Of a stretch of DNA of 64,000 nt, positions 17,960-24,717 are shown in pieces. The DNA is from Clostridiaceae bacterium (lineage in GTDB: Bacteria; Bacillota; Clostridia; Lachnospirales; Lachnospiraceae): NCBI GenBank assembly GCA_910574345.1, contig CAJSZV010000007.1, positions 177,061 to 241,060 of the forward strand. The letters run 5' to 3'. The notes below the pieces were generated by a model. The model saw only the letters and a list, made by a program, of their open reading frames with translations. It was not told where the DNA came from and searched no databases. The translations under genes and the position numbers were made by a program. How positions within the stretch are numbered: position 1 is the first letter of the stretch; every line of letters begins with the position of its first letter.

Positions 17960-18517
17960 TTAGCCCTCCTGTTCTTTGATTTTGTTGATAATCTTATCAA
18001 AGGTGATAATCTTGTCAGTGATTGGAACAATTTCTTCAGCCGTCGGCGTGTGATACAAAATTTCGTTGTTCTGATACAGACGCAATTCAATTTCAATCTC
18101 GCCAGGCTTCACTTTATATTCCAAACAAAAAAGAGCAGCGTAAATCATAAGCTGCTCCATATGTGCCGGAATCACACCGGTTTTTAAATCGTGAATTCTA
18201 AGCAAACCGTTTCTAAACGCAATACTGTCCGCTGTTCCAAAACAATTCTCCGAATAAAAGAGAACCTGTTCCGGAACCATTTTGAATCCGATAGCATCAT
18301 TCACATACATATTTAATGTTTTCTGCGACTTCGGCAGCTTTTGCCCCAACCGAATACACTGTGCTGCGAACTCATGAAGAACGGTTCCTTTTTGTGTTGC
18401 CAAAAACTTTGAATAGGATTCGGCAACCTTGGACTCATCATAGTTAATCCAATGATATTTACTTGCGCCGAGAAAAGCGTGTTGCCCTTCAAGATTCAAA
18501 TGATTGTTGAAGTTCAT
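17960..18517 (-). CDS. PD-(D/E)XK (Cas4/RecB-type) nuclease-like protein
   Basis: 185 residues. The core GTADSIAF..LRIHDLKTG with a following EQLMIYAALF is the metal-binding arrangement of RecB/Cas4-type exonuclease domains (Asp, then Asp-x-Lys). No Cys cluster for an iron-sulfur site. Overlaps the VRR-NUC gene by 29 bp and ends three bases before the RNA polymerase gene, so it is in one operon with both. Probably processes phage or host DNA during replication or recombination. Confidence 0.78.
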   Translation of the reverse strand: MNFNNHLNLEGQHAFLGASKYHWINYDESKVAESYSKFLATQKGTVLHEFAAQCIRLGQKLPKSQKTLNMYVNDAIGFKMVPEQVLFYSENCFGTADSIAFRNGLLRIHDLKTGVIPAHMEQLMIYAALFCLEYKVKPGEIEIELRLYQNNEILYHTPTAEEIVPITDKIITFDKIINKIKEQEG

Positions 18518-18779
18518 ATAACACTTCCTCCTTGTTCTCCGGACAGATGAATCTTGAAAATGACATCTCGTTCATCAATCCGACATAGTATTCTTGATTT
18601 GGCTGCTTTTTTGCTCCAGCGCTTTTCTTACATTCCAAGGAAGCCCACTTGTTCTTGTAAAGGATGGTCAGGTCGGGAATACCCTGAATATAACTGGAAT
18701 CATTCTTTGTGACGATGCAACCGGGAAACATTTTTTTCAGTTCTTTTATCAACTGCGCCTGAAAATTGCTCTCCAACAT
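18489..18779 (-). CDS. VRR-NUC domain nuclease
   Basis: 96 residues. GIPDLTILYKNKWASLECKK carries the D...ExK catalytic signature of the small VRR-NUC family, which includes structure-specific phage nucleases. SD AAAGGAGG. Preceded by one copy of the dispersed early element. Probably resolves branched DNA in replication or packaging. Confidence 0.85.
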   Translation of the reverse strand: MLESNFQAQLIKELKKMFPGCIVTKNDSSYIQGIPDLTILYKNKWASLECKKSAGAKKQPNQEYYVGLMNEMSFSRFICPENKEEVLYELQQSFES

Positions 18780-18860
18780 TTCAGCGAGCCTCCTTTCTTT
18801 GTTTTTCAGAAAACGAAAAAGAGAATGTAGTCTTTAAAAATGGCTATTTTATCCTCTCTC

Positions 18861-18887
18861 TTCATAAAAGGGAATGTTTTTTTCGCG
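18861..18887 (-). promoter_or_regulatory. Dispersed early element, copy 1
   Basis: Minus-strand CGCGAAAAAAACATT then CCCTTTTATGAAG, 80 bases before the VRR-NUC start and just after a terminator. See the ten-copy family described in the findings. Confidence 0.6.
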
Positions 18888-18898
18888 GGCTAAAAAAG

Positions 18899-18926
18899 AG
18901 CAAAAGAAAGAGTCCTATCAGGACTC
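18899..18926 (-). terminator. Terminator of the GAGTCC..GGACTC family
   Basis: Minus strand GAGTCC, loop TGATA, GGACTC, then a T-rich tail. It overlaps the stop codon of the gene at 18,918-19,133. Confidence 0.75.
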
Positions 18927-19133
18927 CGTCTCATTTTTGTGTTTGTTGAAATAACCTCTTACGTCAAGACCCATTCTTTCCATACAGTCAAAAGATTTCA
19001 TGCAGTGATCTTTCATCACAATCTCCGCTTTTTCGTCTTTCAATATGCCAAGTTGATTCAGCACATTACAAATATCAAGCATATTTGTGTGATAGATAAA
19101 TCTCATTTTTGCAACTTTTTTTGTAATATCCAT
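18918..19133 (-). CDS. Small hypothetical early protein
   Basis: 71 residues from ATG 19,133 (AAAGGAG eight bases upstream; earlier in-frame starts have no SD). MDITKKVAKMRFIYHTNMLD and helical remainder, no recognised domain. It is its own unit: dispersed element copy 2 upstream and a terminator at its end. Function unknown. Confidence 0.65.
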   Translation of the reverse strand: MDITKKVAKMRFIYHTNMLDICNVLNQLGILKDEKAEIVMKDHCMKSFDCMERMGLDVRGYFNKHKNETES

Positions 19134-19160
19134 AATTATTCTCCTTTCGAAATAGGTATT

Positions 19161-19187
19161 TCCATAAAAGGCATTGTAAAATAAGCG
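19161..19187 (-). promoter_or_regulatory. Dispersed early element, copy 2
   Basis: Minus-strand CGCTTATTTTACAATG then CCTTTTATGGAAA, about 30 bases before the start of the 71-residue gene, directly behind a terminator. Confidence 0.62.
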
Positions 19188-19220
19188 TAAAAAAACAGAG
19201 ATACCGAAAAAGCACCTCTG
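19188..19220 (-). terminator. Rho-independent terminator
   Basis: Minus strand CAGAG, 15-base loop, CTCTG, then seven T. Ends the PASTA/small membrane protein unit. Confidence 0.75.
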
Positions 19221-19254
19221 TCTCCCATAAATCAATATGCAGTTTTTTGCGGTG

Positions 19255-19380
19255 TTAGCTGTTGTTTCTTAGATACCGTATCAGTATCCAGATAAGCCAC
19301 AGACCTCCGGTGAAGAATGTGAGGAACACATCCAAAATCAAACCAGCAGTGCTACGCTTTTTCTTTTCCTTCTTGCTCAT
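19255..19380 (-). CDS. Small single-span membrane protein
   Basis: 41 residues, MSKKEKKKRSTAGLILDVFL start, then FFTGGLWLIWILIRYLRNNS. A lysine-rich head and one transmembrane helix; a type often seen in Firmicutes prophages. GGGAGGAG lies before the ATG, which is inside the end of the PASTA gene (29-bp overlap). Function unknown; a small holin-like or superinfection role is possible but unsupported. Confidence 0.72.
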   Translation of the reverse strand: MSKKEKKKRSTAGLILDVFLTFFTGGLWLIWILIRYLRNNS

Positions 19381-19942
19381 CTATCGTTTCTCCTCCCTTA
19401 TCGATTTTGTCTTTACTATTTCGCTTAAATATTTTTCTGACTCCTTGCGCGGCTTTATCAATCGTTTCTCTTCGTTCAAGCTTCTTTATCTCCTTCTTTT
19501 CTCTAGCCTCAACTTTAGTATGTTCCATTTCATCAAAAAGCCTTTGACTCTCTACAATAACCTCATTTGGTATGTATCTCAAGCATATTGTGGAGCCAAT
19601 TTTAACGGTAGTACCCTGCTTTGGATTAGAATCTATAACTTGCGAATCAAAACAATCTTTGTACTTAGGATTTGATTCTCTTAATGTTAATCTACTTGTT
19701 GAACTTTTAAGTCCACAATCTTCCAATATTTTAATCGCTTGTTCTAGGTCGATTGGAAATCCTTTTCTATACAATTCGGGGATTTTGACTTTATCTTCAA
19801 CTTTCACTTTTGTCTCGGTACCTGCACTATCTATAGCTTTTTCAATCAAAGGCGTCGCAACTGTTACTACTGTACCAATTGCTGTAATGATACCCGCTAT
19901 TCCGTTCAGGTTTCTATTTCCTTTATTGTTACTGGCTCCCAT
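19352..19942 (-). CDS. Membrane-anchored PASTA-domain protein
   Basis: 196 residues. Hydrophobic segment about 14-36 (GIAGIITAIGTVVTVATPLI), then a PASTA domain about 50-125 (IPELYRKGFPIDLEQAIKIL; DSNPKQGTTVKIGSTICL), then a lysine-rich tail. PASTA domains bind muropeptides or beta-lactams in penicillin-binding proteins and Ser/Thr kinases. Here no kinase or transpeptidase is attached. It follows the structured RNA unit. It might sense or mask wall precursors; inferred. Confidence 0.75.
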   Translation of the reverse strand: MGASNNKGNRNLNGIAGIITAIGTVVTVATPLIEKAIDSAGTETKVKVEDKVKIPELYRKGFPIDLEQAIKILEDCGLKSSTSRLTLRESNPKYKDCFDSQVIDSNPKQGTTVKIGSTICLRYIPNEVIVESQRLFDEMEHTKVEAREKKEIKKLERRETIDKAAQGVRKIFKRNSKDKIDKGGETIDEQEGKEKA

Positions 19943-19975
19943 ACATTACCTCCATATCAGAAGATATAAAAGCGC

Positions 19976-20008
19976 AATAAAAAAGTGCGCCCCAATGATG
20001 AGACGCAC
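19976..20008 (-). terminator. Terminator of the structured RNA unit
   Basis: Minus strand GTGCG, 14-base loop, CGCAC followed by TTTTTTATT. Confidence 0.78.
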
Positions 20009-20132
20009 CTGCAAAAGTGAATCCCTCATTGTTGCGACACAATCCCATCCTAATCACGGCATGAGTAAAGAGAGAATACACCCTTTGCCAAGGTTATTCT
20101 CCGTGATTAAGATCGATATAGAATTGTGTCGC
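19977..20132 (-). ncRNA. Structured noncoding RNA, unknown class
   Basis: About 155 bases with no coding frame, between an extended -10 promoter and a terminator. Stem 1: TGCGACACAAT pairs perfectly with ATTGTGTCGCA. Stem 2: CTTAATCACGG pairs with CCGTGATTAGG (one G-U). The apex holds AGAATA/TATTCT enclosing CCTT-GGCA-AAGG. The 3' part can form an alternative CAATGA/TCATTG pairing that competes with the terminator. Long rod with an internal loop, somewhat like a 6S-type shape, but no homology claim is made. Confidence 0.65.
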
Positions 20133-20138
20133 AGAATA

Positions 20139-20167
20139 AGTATAGCACAACCACCCGAAAAAAGAAA
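20139..20167 (-). promoter_or_regulatory. Leftward extended -10 promoter for the structured RNA
   Basis: Minus strand TTGTGC then TATACT (20,139-20,144) with TG one base before the -10; the -35 is weak (TTTCTT, 17-bp spacing). Confidence 0.65.
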
Positions 20168-20196
20168 CACTTTCCAGAAAATTTTTCCCCAATCGC

Positions 20197-20225
20197 TTGA
20201 CATTTCCCGAAATTTGTGCTATAGG
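20197..20225 (+). promoter_or_regulatory. Rightward sigma70-type promoter, antisense to neighbouring genes
   Basis: TTGACA (20,197-20,202), 17 bp, TATAGG (20,220-20,225). Faces right into the antisense side of the 60-residue gene and then the repeat cluster at 20,430-20,760. Its -10 region TTGTGCTATA is an exact inverted copy of that in the leftward promoter. Confidence 0.65.
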
Positions 20226-20227
20226 CA

Positions 20228-20410
20228 TCATGCTGTAATCAATCGTCCCCGCTGCTCCATGTAGTCGTAGACCATTTTTGTCCCGTCCATAAAATACACT
20301 AGAATGGACAGATACCCATTCGGCTGGTAGCGGGCAGCATTTTTTGACAGCCTCGGAAATCTCCTCTGAAAATCCTGGTAGATTTCAAGCCATGTAACTT
20401 TTTTACTCAT
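20228..20410 (-). CDS. Small hypothetical protein, paralogue of the 32,974-33,186 protein
   Basis: 60 residues: WLEIYQDFQRRFPRLSKNAA then YQPNGYLSILVYFMDGTKMV. It shares the pattern YxxFxxxFP..NAA..PNG..SI.V..G with the 70-residue protein at 32,974-33,186, so the two are likely paralogues. No known domain. SD AGAGGTG. Confidence 0.72.
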   Translation of the reverse strand: MSKKVTWLEIYQDFQRRFPRLSKNAARYQPNGYLSILVYFMDGTKMVYDYMEQRGRLITA

Positions 20411-20429
20411 AGAACACCTCTTTTCTTGC

Positions 20430-20760
20430 TTGTGGCCAAAAACCCACTTTTTCTGCCCCTATTTATATATACTATTAAACTTTCTATCATAATAGTTTAA
20501 GAAAAAAAGTGGGCAAGTGGGCTTTTTGATTTCTCAAAACCCGCAAACCCGCATAAATACTGGGTTTTTCGATGGCCAAATCTCCAAATTTGTGGCCAAA
20601 TCCATGTTTTAAAAGTGGGCAGAAAGTGGGCAAGTGGGCAGAAATCTGGGTAAAATCGTCCGTACAAGCCCGAAAAGACCGCCCAAATTCTACCCAGATT
20701 TACCCCAAACCCACTTTTTCTGGCCAAAAGCCCATTTTCAAAAACCAAAAGTGGGCAGAG
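20430..20760. repeat. Cluster of AAAGTGGGCA and TGGCCAAA repeats, candidate origin
   Basis: No credible gene. Copies of GTGGGCA at about 20,509, 20,516, 20,614, 20,625, 20,634 and 20,749; the inverse form ACCCACTTTTTCTG at 20,442 and 20,708; GGCCAAA at 20,434, 20,574, 20,594 and 20,722. An AT-rich stretch (20,461-20,505) lies at the left side. Iteron-like clusters next to AT-rich DNA are usual for initiator binding sites. A rightward promoter reads into it. Confidence 0.55.
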
Positions 20761-20816
20761 ATTTTTAACCTAGATTGGACTTCATCGGACTCCAAAGACC
20801 AGTACGGACGACAAAA

Positions 20817-21029
20817 TCACCTCCAAATCTTTCCCGTCTGCTCGTCCCGTAAAACGATTCGCTCCTCCAGATGGAAGCCGGCCAGTTCACAAATATCAAA
20901 GATGGTATGCAGCAGTTTGTGAAACCGCTCGTCCTCTCTATCCAGATTCTTCATCGCCTCATAAGCAGTCGGGTCAGAATATCCTTCCGCGTTCTTTCGT
21001 AAATCTCTATCCGTCAAAAGACTTCTCAC
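20817..21029 (-). CDS. Small hypothetical protein
   Basis: 70 residues from GTG 21,029, or 66 from TTG 21,017 which is better spaced from AAGGAGG. Acidic, with LHTIFDICELAGFHLEERIV and a C-terminal VLRDEQTGKIWR. Overlaps the end of the preceding gene. No recognised domain. Confidence 0.62.
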   Translation of the reverse strand: MRSLLTDRDLRKNAEGYSDPTAYEAMKNLDREDERFHKLLHTIFDICELAGFHLEERIVLRDEQTGKIWR

Positions 21030-21354
21030 CTCCTTCTTCGCGCCATTTTTTCAGATCGATTCCATATTGCTTCAATAAATATGTACAGAGCCAAACTTTA
21101 TCGTCCTCCTCCATAGCATATCGTTCGAGAAGTTCTGCTATAGCTTTGTTGAATCGGTCATAGAACCTACGCAGCCTTTTTTCTCCAAAACCGAACTCTG
21201 AATGGAGAACCCATAAAATAAGCGCGTCAATTTCTGTCGCGTGTTTTTTATCGTACTCTGCGAGTTGCCTCTGAATTTCAAGGTTCATGGCTTTTTTCTC
21301 AGCAACGGTCATGGCAGCTCCGTATACTTTCCCAGCAGCTTTCTTTATCTGCAT
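21007..21354 (-). CDS. Conserved hypothetical phage protein
   Basis: 115 residues from ATG 21,354 (GAGGAGG eight bases upstream). MQIKKAAGKVYGAAMTVAEK, then ALILWVLHSEFGFGEKRLRR and VWLCTYLLKQYGID. I recognise the type as recurrent in Firmicutes prophages but know no function. Helical, no membrane segment. Confidence 0.72.
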   Translation of the reverse strand: MQIKKAAGKVYGAAMTVAEKKAMNLEIQRQLAEYDKKHATEIDALILWVLHSEFGFGEKRLRRFYDRFNKAIAELLERYAMEEDDKVWLCTYLLKQYGIDLKKWREEGGEKSFDG

Positions 21355-21367
21355 CTCACAGCCCTCC

Positions 21368-21526
21368 TCACATAATCCAGTTCTCCTTTGCAAAGAAGAG
21401 CGGTAGCCCCATTATCAGGGTAAATATAAAAGCCGTTGCATCATATTCAATCGGGATGCTAAGAGCTCCCAGAGAGATAAGCGCAGCGGAATATAATTTG
21501 TTCTTTATCAATTCGCGCTTCCACAT
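21368..21526 (-). CDS. Small membrane protein
   Basis: 52 residues: MWKRELIKNKLYSAALISLG then SIPIEYDATAFIFTLIMGLP. Two hydrophobic stretches. GGGAGG SD. Its start and those of its neighbours are tightly packed. Function unknown. Confidence 0.65.
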   Translation of the reverse strand: MWKRELIKNKLYSAALISLGALSIPIEYDATAFIFTLIMGLPLFFAKENWIM

Positions 21527-21538
21527 AATATCCTCCCT

Positions 21539-21673
21539 TTACGACGGCAACGGTGCGCCCGATCTCCAGGCAATCCAAGCCACGAAAAAAGCGATTGTAA
21601 TCAATAAGACCACAATCGCCGTCAACGCCGAAACAAAATGAAGAATCAATTTACGAAACCGTTTCTTTGACAT
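21539..21673 (-). CDS. Small single-span membrane protein
   Basis: 44 residues: basic head MSKKRFRKLILHFVSALTAI followed by a hydrophobic helix VVLLITIAFFVAWIAW. Starts inside the end of the preceding gene, with AAGGAG upstream. Function unknown. Confidence 0.65.
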   Translation of the reverse strand: MSKKRFRKLILHFVSALTAIVVLLITIAFFVAWIAWRSGAPLPS

Positions 21674-21866
21674 TGTCCTTCTCCTTTTTCGATTTCATGA
21701 TACCTGCCTCTACATCATCCATCTTTACCAGCACACCGTTTTCTCTGAATTTGGAATAGGCTCTGGCGGTTGCACAGTGCTCAATACACTGGCACATCCG
21801 GTTAATCAGCGCATATACGCAAATATAGAGAATCAGGAAAGCAATCACATACTGTACAAAGCTCAT
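21651..21866 (-). CDS. Small membrane protein
   Basis: 71 residues from ATG 21,866 (AAAAGGAG SD). Transmembrane helix about 4-24 (VQYVIAFLILYICVYALI), then CQCIEHCATARAYSKFRENG and a charged tail. Part of a run of three small membrane proteins. Function unknown. Confidence 0.65.
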   Translation of the reverse strand: MSFVQYVIAFLILYICVYALINRMCQCIEHCATARAYSKFRENGVLVKMDDVEAGIMKSKKEKDNVKETVS

Positions 21867-21907
21867 AAATTTTCTCCTTTTAAAAATAAAAAGAGCCAAG
21901 ATTTCTC

Positions 21908-22102
21908 TCAGCTCTTAGACTCATGTTCTTTTTCCATCGGGCACCATTTCCGACACTCAGGATATGATTTTTCTCCGCATTTGTTGCAAATCATCGAGTG
22001 TCTACCGAGGTCGGGGATTTCTTCCTCAAACTCTTTTACTTCGGTGGTCCAGCTTCCATCAGCCTGCCTGACAGGACAAACCATTCTTGAGTTGACTTTC
22101 AC
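21908..22102 (-). CDS. Small zinc-ribbon-like protein
   Basis: 64 residues from GTG 22,102 with AAAGGAGG eight bases upstream. CPVRQ.., then MICNKCGEKSYPECRKWCPM carries a CxxC plus two further Cys, fitting a small zinc-binding fold. Preceded by its own extended -10 promoter and a terminator, so it is a separate unit. Function unknown. Confidence 0.68.
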   Translation of the reverse strand: MKVNSRMVCPVRQADGSWTTEVKEFEEEIPDLGRHSMICNKCGEKSYPECRKWCPMEKEHESKS

Positions 22103-22114
22103 GGATATCGCCTC

Positions 22115-22130
22115 CTTTGCCTATTTTATC
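22115..22130 (-). promoter_or_regulatory. Extended -10 promoter for the zinc-ribbon gene
   Basis: Minus strand GTTGTGATAAAATAGG, close in form to the TTGTGCTATACT promoter at 20,139. The transcript would start just upstream of the SD. Confidence 0.5.
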
Positions 22131-22141
22131 ACAACTCACCG

Positions 22142-22174
22142 AAAAAGTAAAAGGCCATGTTACAGACCTTTTAC
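22142..22174 (-). terminator. Rho-independent terminator
   Basis: Minus strand GTAAAAGG, 12-base loop, CCTTTTAC, then TTTTTC. Lies between the genes starting at 22,383 and 22,102. Confidence 0.8.
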
Positions 22175-22191
22175 CCGGAAACGAAGCTGAT

Positions 22192-22383
22192 TTACGAAAT
22201 CAGTATTTGATACCGTTCCCTAAGCTCCTCAAACATGTCGGGACTTGCTGCTATGCTGATATGAAACTCGATTTTGCCTTTCTCGTTCATCACGGTTTCG
22301 ACAAAGCCTCGAATCTTCTCAGCGTACAGCATTCTCAGACAAATGCCAAGTTGCTTATCGTTTACAGCTAAAAAGTAATCCAT
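22192..22383 (-). CDS. Small hypothetical protein
   Basis: 63 residues from ATG 22,383 with AAAGGAGG seven bases upstream. MDYFLAVNDKQLGICLRMLY and a beta strand IEFHISIAASPDMFEELRER. Preceded immediately by dispersed element copy 3. No recognised domain. Confidence 0.68.
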   Translation of the reverse strand: MDYFLAVNDKQLGICLRMLYAEKIRGFVETVMNEKGKIEFHISIAASPDMFEELRERYQILIS

Positions 22384-22398
22384 AAACGCAACCTCCTT

Positions 22399-22424
22399 TC
22401 CATTATAGGGGATGTTTTTCACGC
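22399..22424 (-). promoter_or_regulatory. Dispersed early element, copy 3
   Basis: Minus-strand CGCGTGAAAAACATC then CCCTATAATGGAAAG, ending at the SD of the 63-residue gene; here the -10-like part is a perfect TATAAT. It overlaps the last codons of the upstream gene. Confidence 0.62.
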
Positions 22425-23171
22425 GCCCGTAATAATCTCGCTGTACGGAAGCTGCTCAATCCACCGGCAGAATTCACGCCACTCATCCAGCTTATGCTCT
22501 TTGCGCCAGCAATAAATACCAACAAGCACTTCGTAGTTCAGCATAACCGTTCGTTTCTGGTTGTAGGAAGAGGGAAGTAGCTGAATCATCTGCCACCAAA
22601 TATCCTTCTTTAGTTTTCTACAGCACTCTTCTGATAATGCTGTACCATCCCGATTCGGTTTTGTATCCGTTGAAACATACAGTGCTCTATAAGCGTTTAG
22701 AGTGTCGATTGTTGTTTTAAGTACAGACAATGGCGGTAGTACACCCTCGCCGGGATCACCCAGTAGATGTTCATGGCTGAAATCCTCCAATGTGAATTCC
22801 TTCGCCTGAATCTTATGCATAGTAGAGCAGGAGTTGGCAACGGTACCAACTTTATATGTATCAAACTCCTTCCACCAGTAGAGCGGAGCAGTAATGTCCA
22901 GGTACACTGTAATCATCCGGCGGTACTTTGCATGAACCGGTCCACCTGCTGCCAGCTTCATCATTAGCTCATGATCGGCTTTGCCAAGCTGAAAAGAGTG
23001 GTCATATGTATGCTCGCAAGGAACTTCGTTGGCACAGTTCTTACAACCGATACCATCGTCCCCGCCCTTGCAAATCCCGCTGTCGGACTTAGCCCAACTG
23101 TTCATCGGGTTACGCATCCCTCTGATGGTCTCCTCCAGACCATGAATGCTTACCTTTTCAATTTTAATCAT
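22419..23171 (-). CDS. ThyX-like phage protein (putative FAD-dependent thymidylate synthase relative)
   Basis: 250 residues from ATG 23,171 (AAAGGAG SD). Conserved blocks RGMRNPMNSW, GGPVHAKYRRMITVYLDI, APLYWWKEFDTYKVGT and NSCSTMHKI are typical of a large family in Firmicutes phages. They resemble the layout of ThyX (Arg-rich strand, then a Ser/Asn/Ser block) although the exact RHRxxS signature is absent. Neighbouring MazG-like and HAD genes support a role in dTMP or dNTP supply. A non-catalytic role is possible. Confidence 0.6.
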   Translation of the reverse strand: MIKIEKVSIHGLEETIRGMRNPMNSWAKSDSGICKGGDDGIGCKNCANEVPCEHTYDHSFQLGKADHELMMKLAAGGPVHAKYRRMITVYLDITAPLYWWKEFDTYKVGTVANSCSTMHKIQAKEFTLEDFSHEHLLGDPGEGVLPPLSVLKTTIDTLNAYRALYVSTDTKPNRDGTALSEECCRKLKKDIWWQMIQLLPSSYNQKRTVMLNYEVLVGIYCWRKEHKLDEWREFCRWIEQLPYSEIITGA

Positions 23172-23364
23172 CTTCTTTGCTCCTTTCCTCGCACACTTTG
23201 CAACGGCAATCGGTATCCGGCTTTCCTTTCTTATATAAGCCGCAGTATGCACACTCATTATCATCAGGTCGAATTCGTATCTTTCTTATTTTACATCTGT
23301 ACCTGCCCCAAGAAGAACAAAATACAGCTTCTGCACAGGTGGTACAATTTTTCACATCACTCAT
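23164..23364 (-). CDS. Small cysteine-rich protein
   Basis: 66 residues from ATG 23,364. Ten Cys, in NCTTCAEAVFC, CAYCGLY and CRCKVC pairs, suggest two zinc sites. Overlaps both neighbours by a few bases. Function unknown; such proteins in early phage regions often bind host enzymes or nucleic acid. Confidence 0.65.
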   Translation of the reverse strand: MSDVKNCTTCAEAVFCSSWGRYRCKIRKIRIRPDDNECAYCGLYKKGKPDTDCRCKVCEERSKEDD

Positions 23365-23681
23365 CGGCAATTCTCTCTTTCTCTCTGCAATTTCACATCA
23401 ATAGCTTTCTGCAAATCCTCCGGCTTGACATCAAAAATGGACTCCAGAAAAGACAGACAAATATAAGCATCTGCTATCTCTTCCAAGAGTCCAAGTTTGT
23501 CGCCGTATCCACGAATCTGCTTACTGACCTGTTGCTGCAACTCGGCAAATTCTTCCATAGCAACCGTGCATTTCAATTTCCACGGATACTTTTTGATGCT
23601 GTTCCGAATAATTCGCTGGCGTTCTTTTTCTGAAAACTGGATATCGCTTTTTAGCCCCTGAATAAATCTATTTCGGTTCAT
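23361..23681 (-). CDS. MazG-like nucleotide pyrophosphohydrolase
   Basis: 106 residues. EEFAELQQQVSKQIRG followed by LLEEIADAYICLSFLESIF gives the ExxE...ExxD metal-binding arrangement of all-alpha NTP pyrophosphatases (MazG/dUTPase type). It hydrolyses (d)NTPs to monophosphates. It lies between the HAD phosphatase and the ThyX-like gene, forming a nucleotide-pool cluster. Confidence 0.8.
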   Translation of the reverse strand: MNRNRFIQGLKSDIQFSEKERQRIIRNSIKKYPWKLKCTVAMEEFAELQQQVSKQIRGYGDKLGLLEEIADAYICLSFLESIFDVKPEDLQKAIDVKLQRERENCR

Positions 23682-24150
23682 TGCTGTCCCTCTTTTCTTT
23701 TTCCCAGTAAGAATCGTAATCGCCTTTTATAAAGTTTTTGGCATGGGTTATATCCGATGTATGCTTACATTCCGTAGAAGGACAGGAATCGCCGCATTGC
23801 TTTCCGTCACAGAGATAGAGAATATCCGCTACCTCCTTTGAAGGAAGCCAAGCATTTCGGTCGTCTATGTATTCATTCGCAAATATCTTTCTTGTGTCTG
23901 TCCCAAAAGATGCTACAATCTCCGACAGGTTCTCATTGACAGCATCAAATATGAGTCCCTGCTCAGCAGACCAGTCAATGGCATTTTTCAGCATATCGTC
24001 CACCCGACATGTCCAAAGGATGAGCTTGTCTCCATTCGCCTGCCGGTCTTTCAGATATGTAATCATCTCTTTGTTTGCTTCTCCGATTTCCGGCCACTTG
24101 TTTTTGCACAAAGTACCGTCAAAATCCACCGCAATAATTTTGTTTTCCAT
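23668..24150 (-). CDS. HAD-superfamily phosphatase with Cys-rich tail
   Basis: 160 residues. Motif I AVDFDGTL at residues 6-13, motif II LILWTCR about 43-49, and EYIDDRNAW as the acidic motif, close to small phage-type HAD hydrolases. The C-terminal part CDGKQCGDSCPSTEC is unusual and may bind zinc. Probable nucleotidase on dNMPs or related substrates. SD AAAGGAG. Confidence 0.8.
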   Translation of the reverse strand: MENKIIAVDFDGTLCKNKWPEIGEANKEMITYLKDRQANGDKLILWTCRVDDMLKNAIDWSAEQGLIFDAVNENLSEIVASFGTDTRKIFANEYIDDRNAWLPSKEVADILYLCDGKQCGDSCPSTECKHTSDITHAKNFIKGDYDSYWEKEKRDSNEPK

Positions 24151-24176
24151 CTCTTTTTCTCCTTTCAGAAAACCAA

Positions 24177-24437
24177 TTAGTAATTACGCCGTTGATAGGG
24201 GAGATGCTTTTGAATTCTCCTTTCCACCTTATATCTCGGCGTGTAGTTTTTTAGATACTGATTCTTTTTACAATGAGGCACAAACATTGCTTTTTCTTTG
24301 GCGCGTTTTTCTTCCTCATCACGAATCTGTCCAAATATTTTTTCAAGTGCGTCCACAGCCTGCTTAACAGTAACTGCAAATTGTTCCCATGCTTCCGTGA
24401 GCTTATCGAGTAACGCGTTCCATTCGTCTGTAGTCAT
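24177..24437 (-). CDS. Small hypothetical protein with coiled coil
   Basis: 86 residues from ATG 24,437 (GGAGG nine bases upstream). MTTDEWNALLDKLTEAWEQF is amphipathic helix; C-terminal half basic with RYKVERRIQKHLPYQRRNY. No known domain; may bind nucleic acid. Confidence 0.62.
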   Translation of the reverse strand: MTTDEWNALLDKLTEAWEQFAVTVKQAVDALEKIFGQIRDEEEKRAKEKAMFVPHCKKNQYLKNYTPRYKVERRIQKHLPYQRRNY

Positions 24438-24441
24438 CGAA

Positions 24442-24714
24442 TCACCCTCCATATTGTAGTCCAAGATGAGAATATAAATGGCTGTACAGTTGCTTTTCTA
24501 TCTCATCCTTATAGACCACCACCGGTTTTCCTGCTATATGAATTGTCATGGTTTCACGAAGCAGAGGTTGTGCTGCATCTATGCCCGCAGATTGAGCAAC
24601 GTTCATTGCTATTTGCGGTTCTGGTAAATATGTCAGAGCTTCCATTCGTTTATGATTGCATTTATCAACAAAGGGGCACTTCCGACATTTTTCGGATAAC
24701 CGTGATAGTCCCAT
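24442..24714 (-). CDS. Small hypothetical protein with N-terminal Cys cluster
   Basis: 90 residues. LSEKCRKCPFVDKCNHKRME gives three closely spaced Cys and a His, a possible metal site. Followed by a methionine-rich middle and IHIAGKPVVVYKDEIEKQLY. Similar proteins occur in other Firmicutes prophages. Function unknown. Confidence 0.68.
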   Translation of the reverse strand: MGLSRLSEKCRKCPFVDKCNHKRMEALTYLPEPQIAMNVAQSAGIDAAQPLLRETMTIHIAGKPVVVYKDEIEKQLYSHLYSHLGLQYGG

Positions 24715-24717
24715 TTT

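Noticed and set aside
19255..19380. Calling the 41-residue membrane protein a holin
   Set aside because: Size and topology fit many small phage membrane proteins and it is not next to the lysin.
20497..20748. 83-codon frame in the repeat cluster
   Set aside because: Its sequence (repeated AHF, FGFG, W-rich) is produced by the GTGGGCA repeats; no SD and unlike phage proteins.
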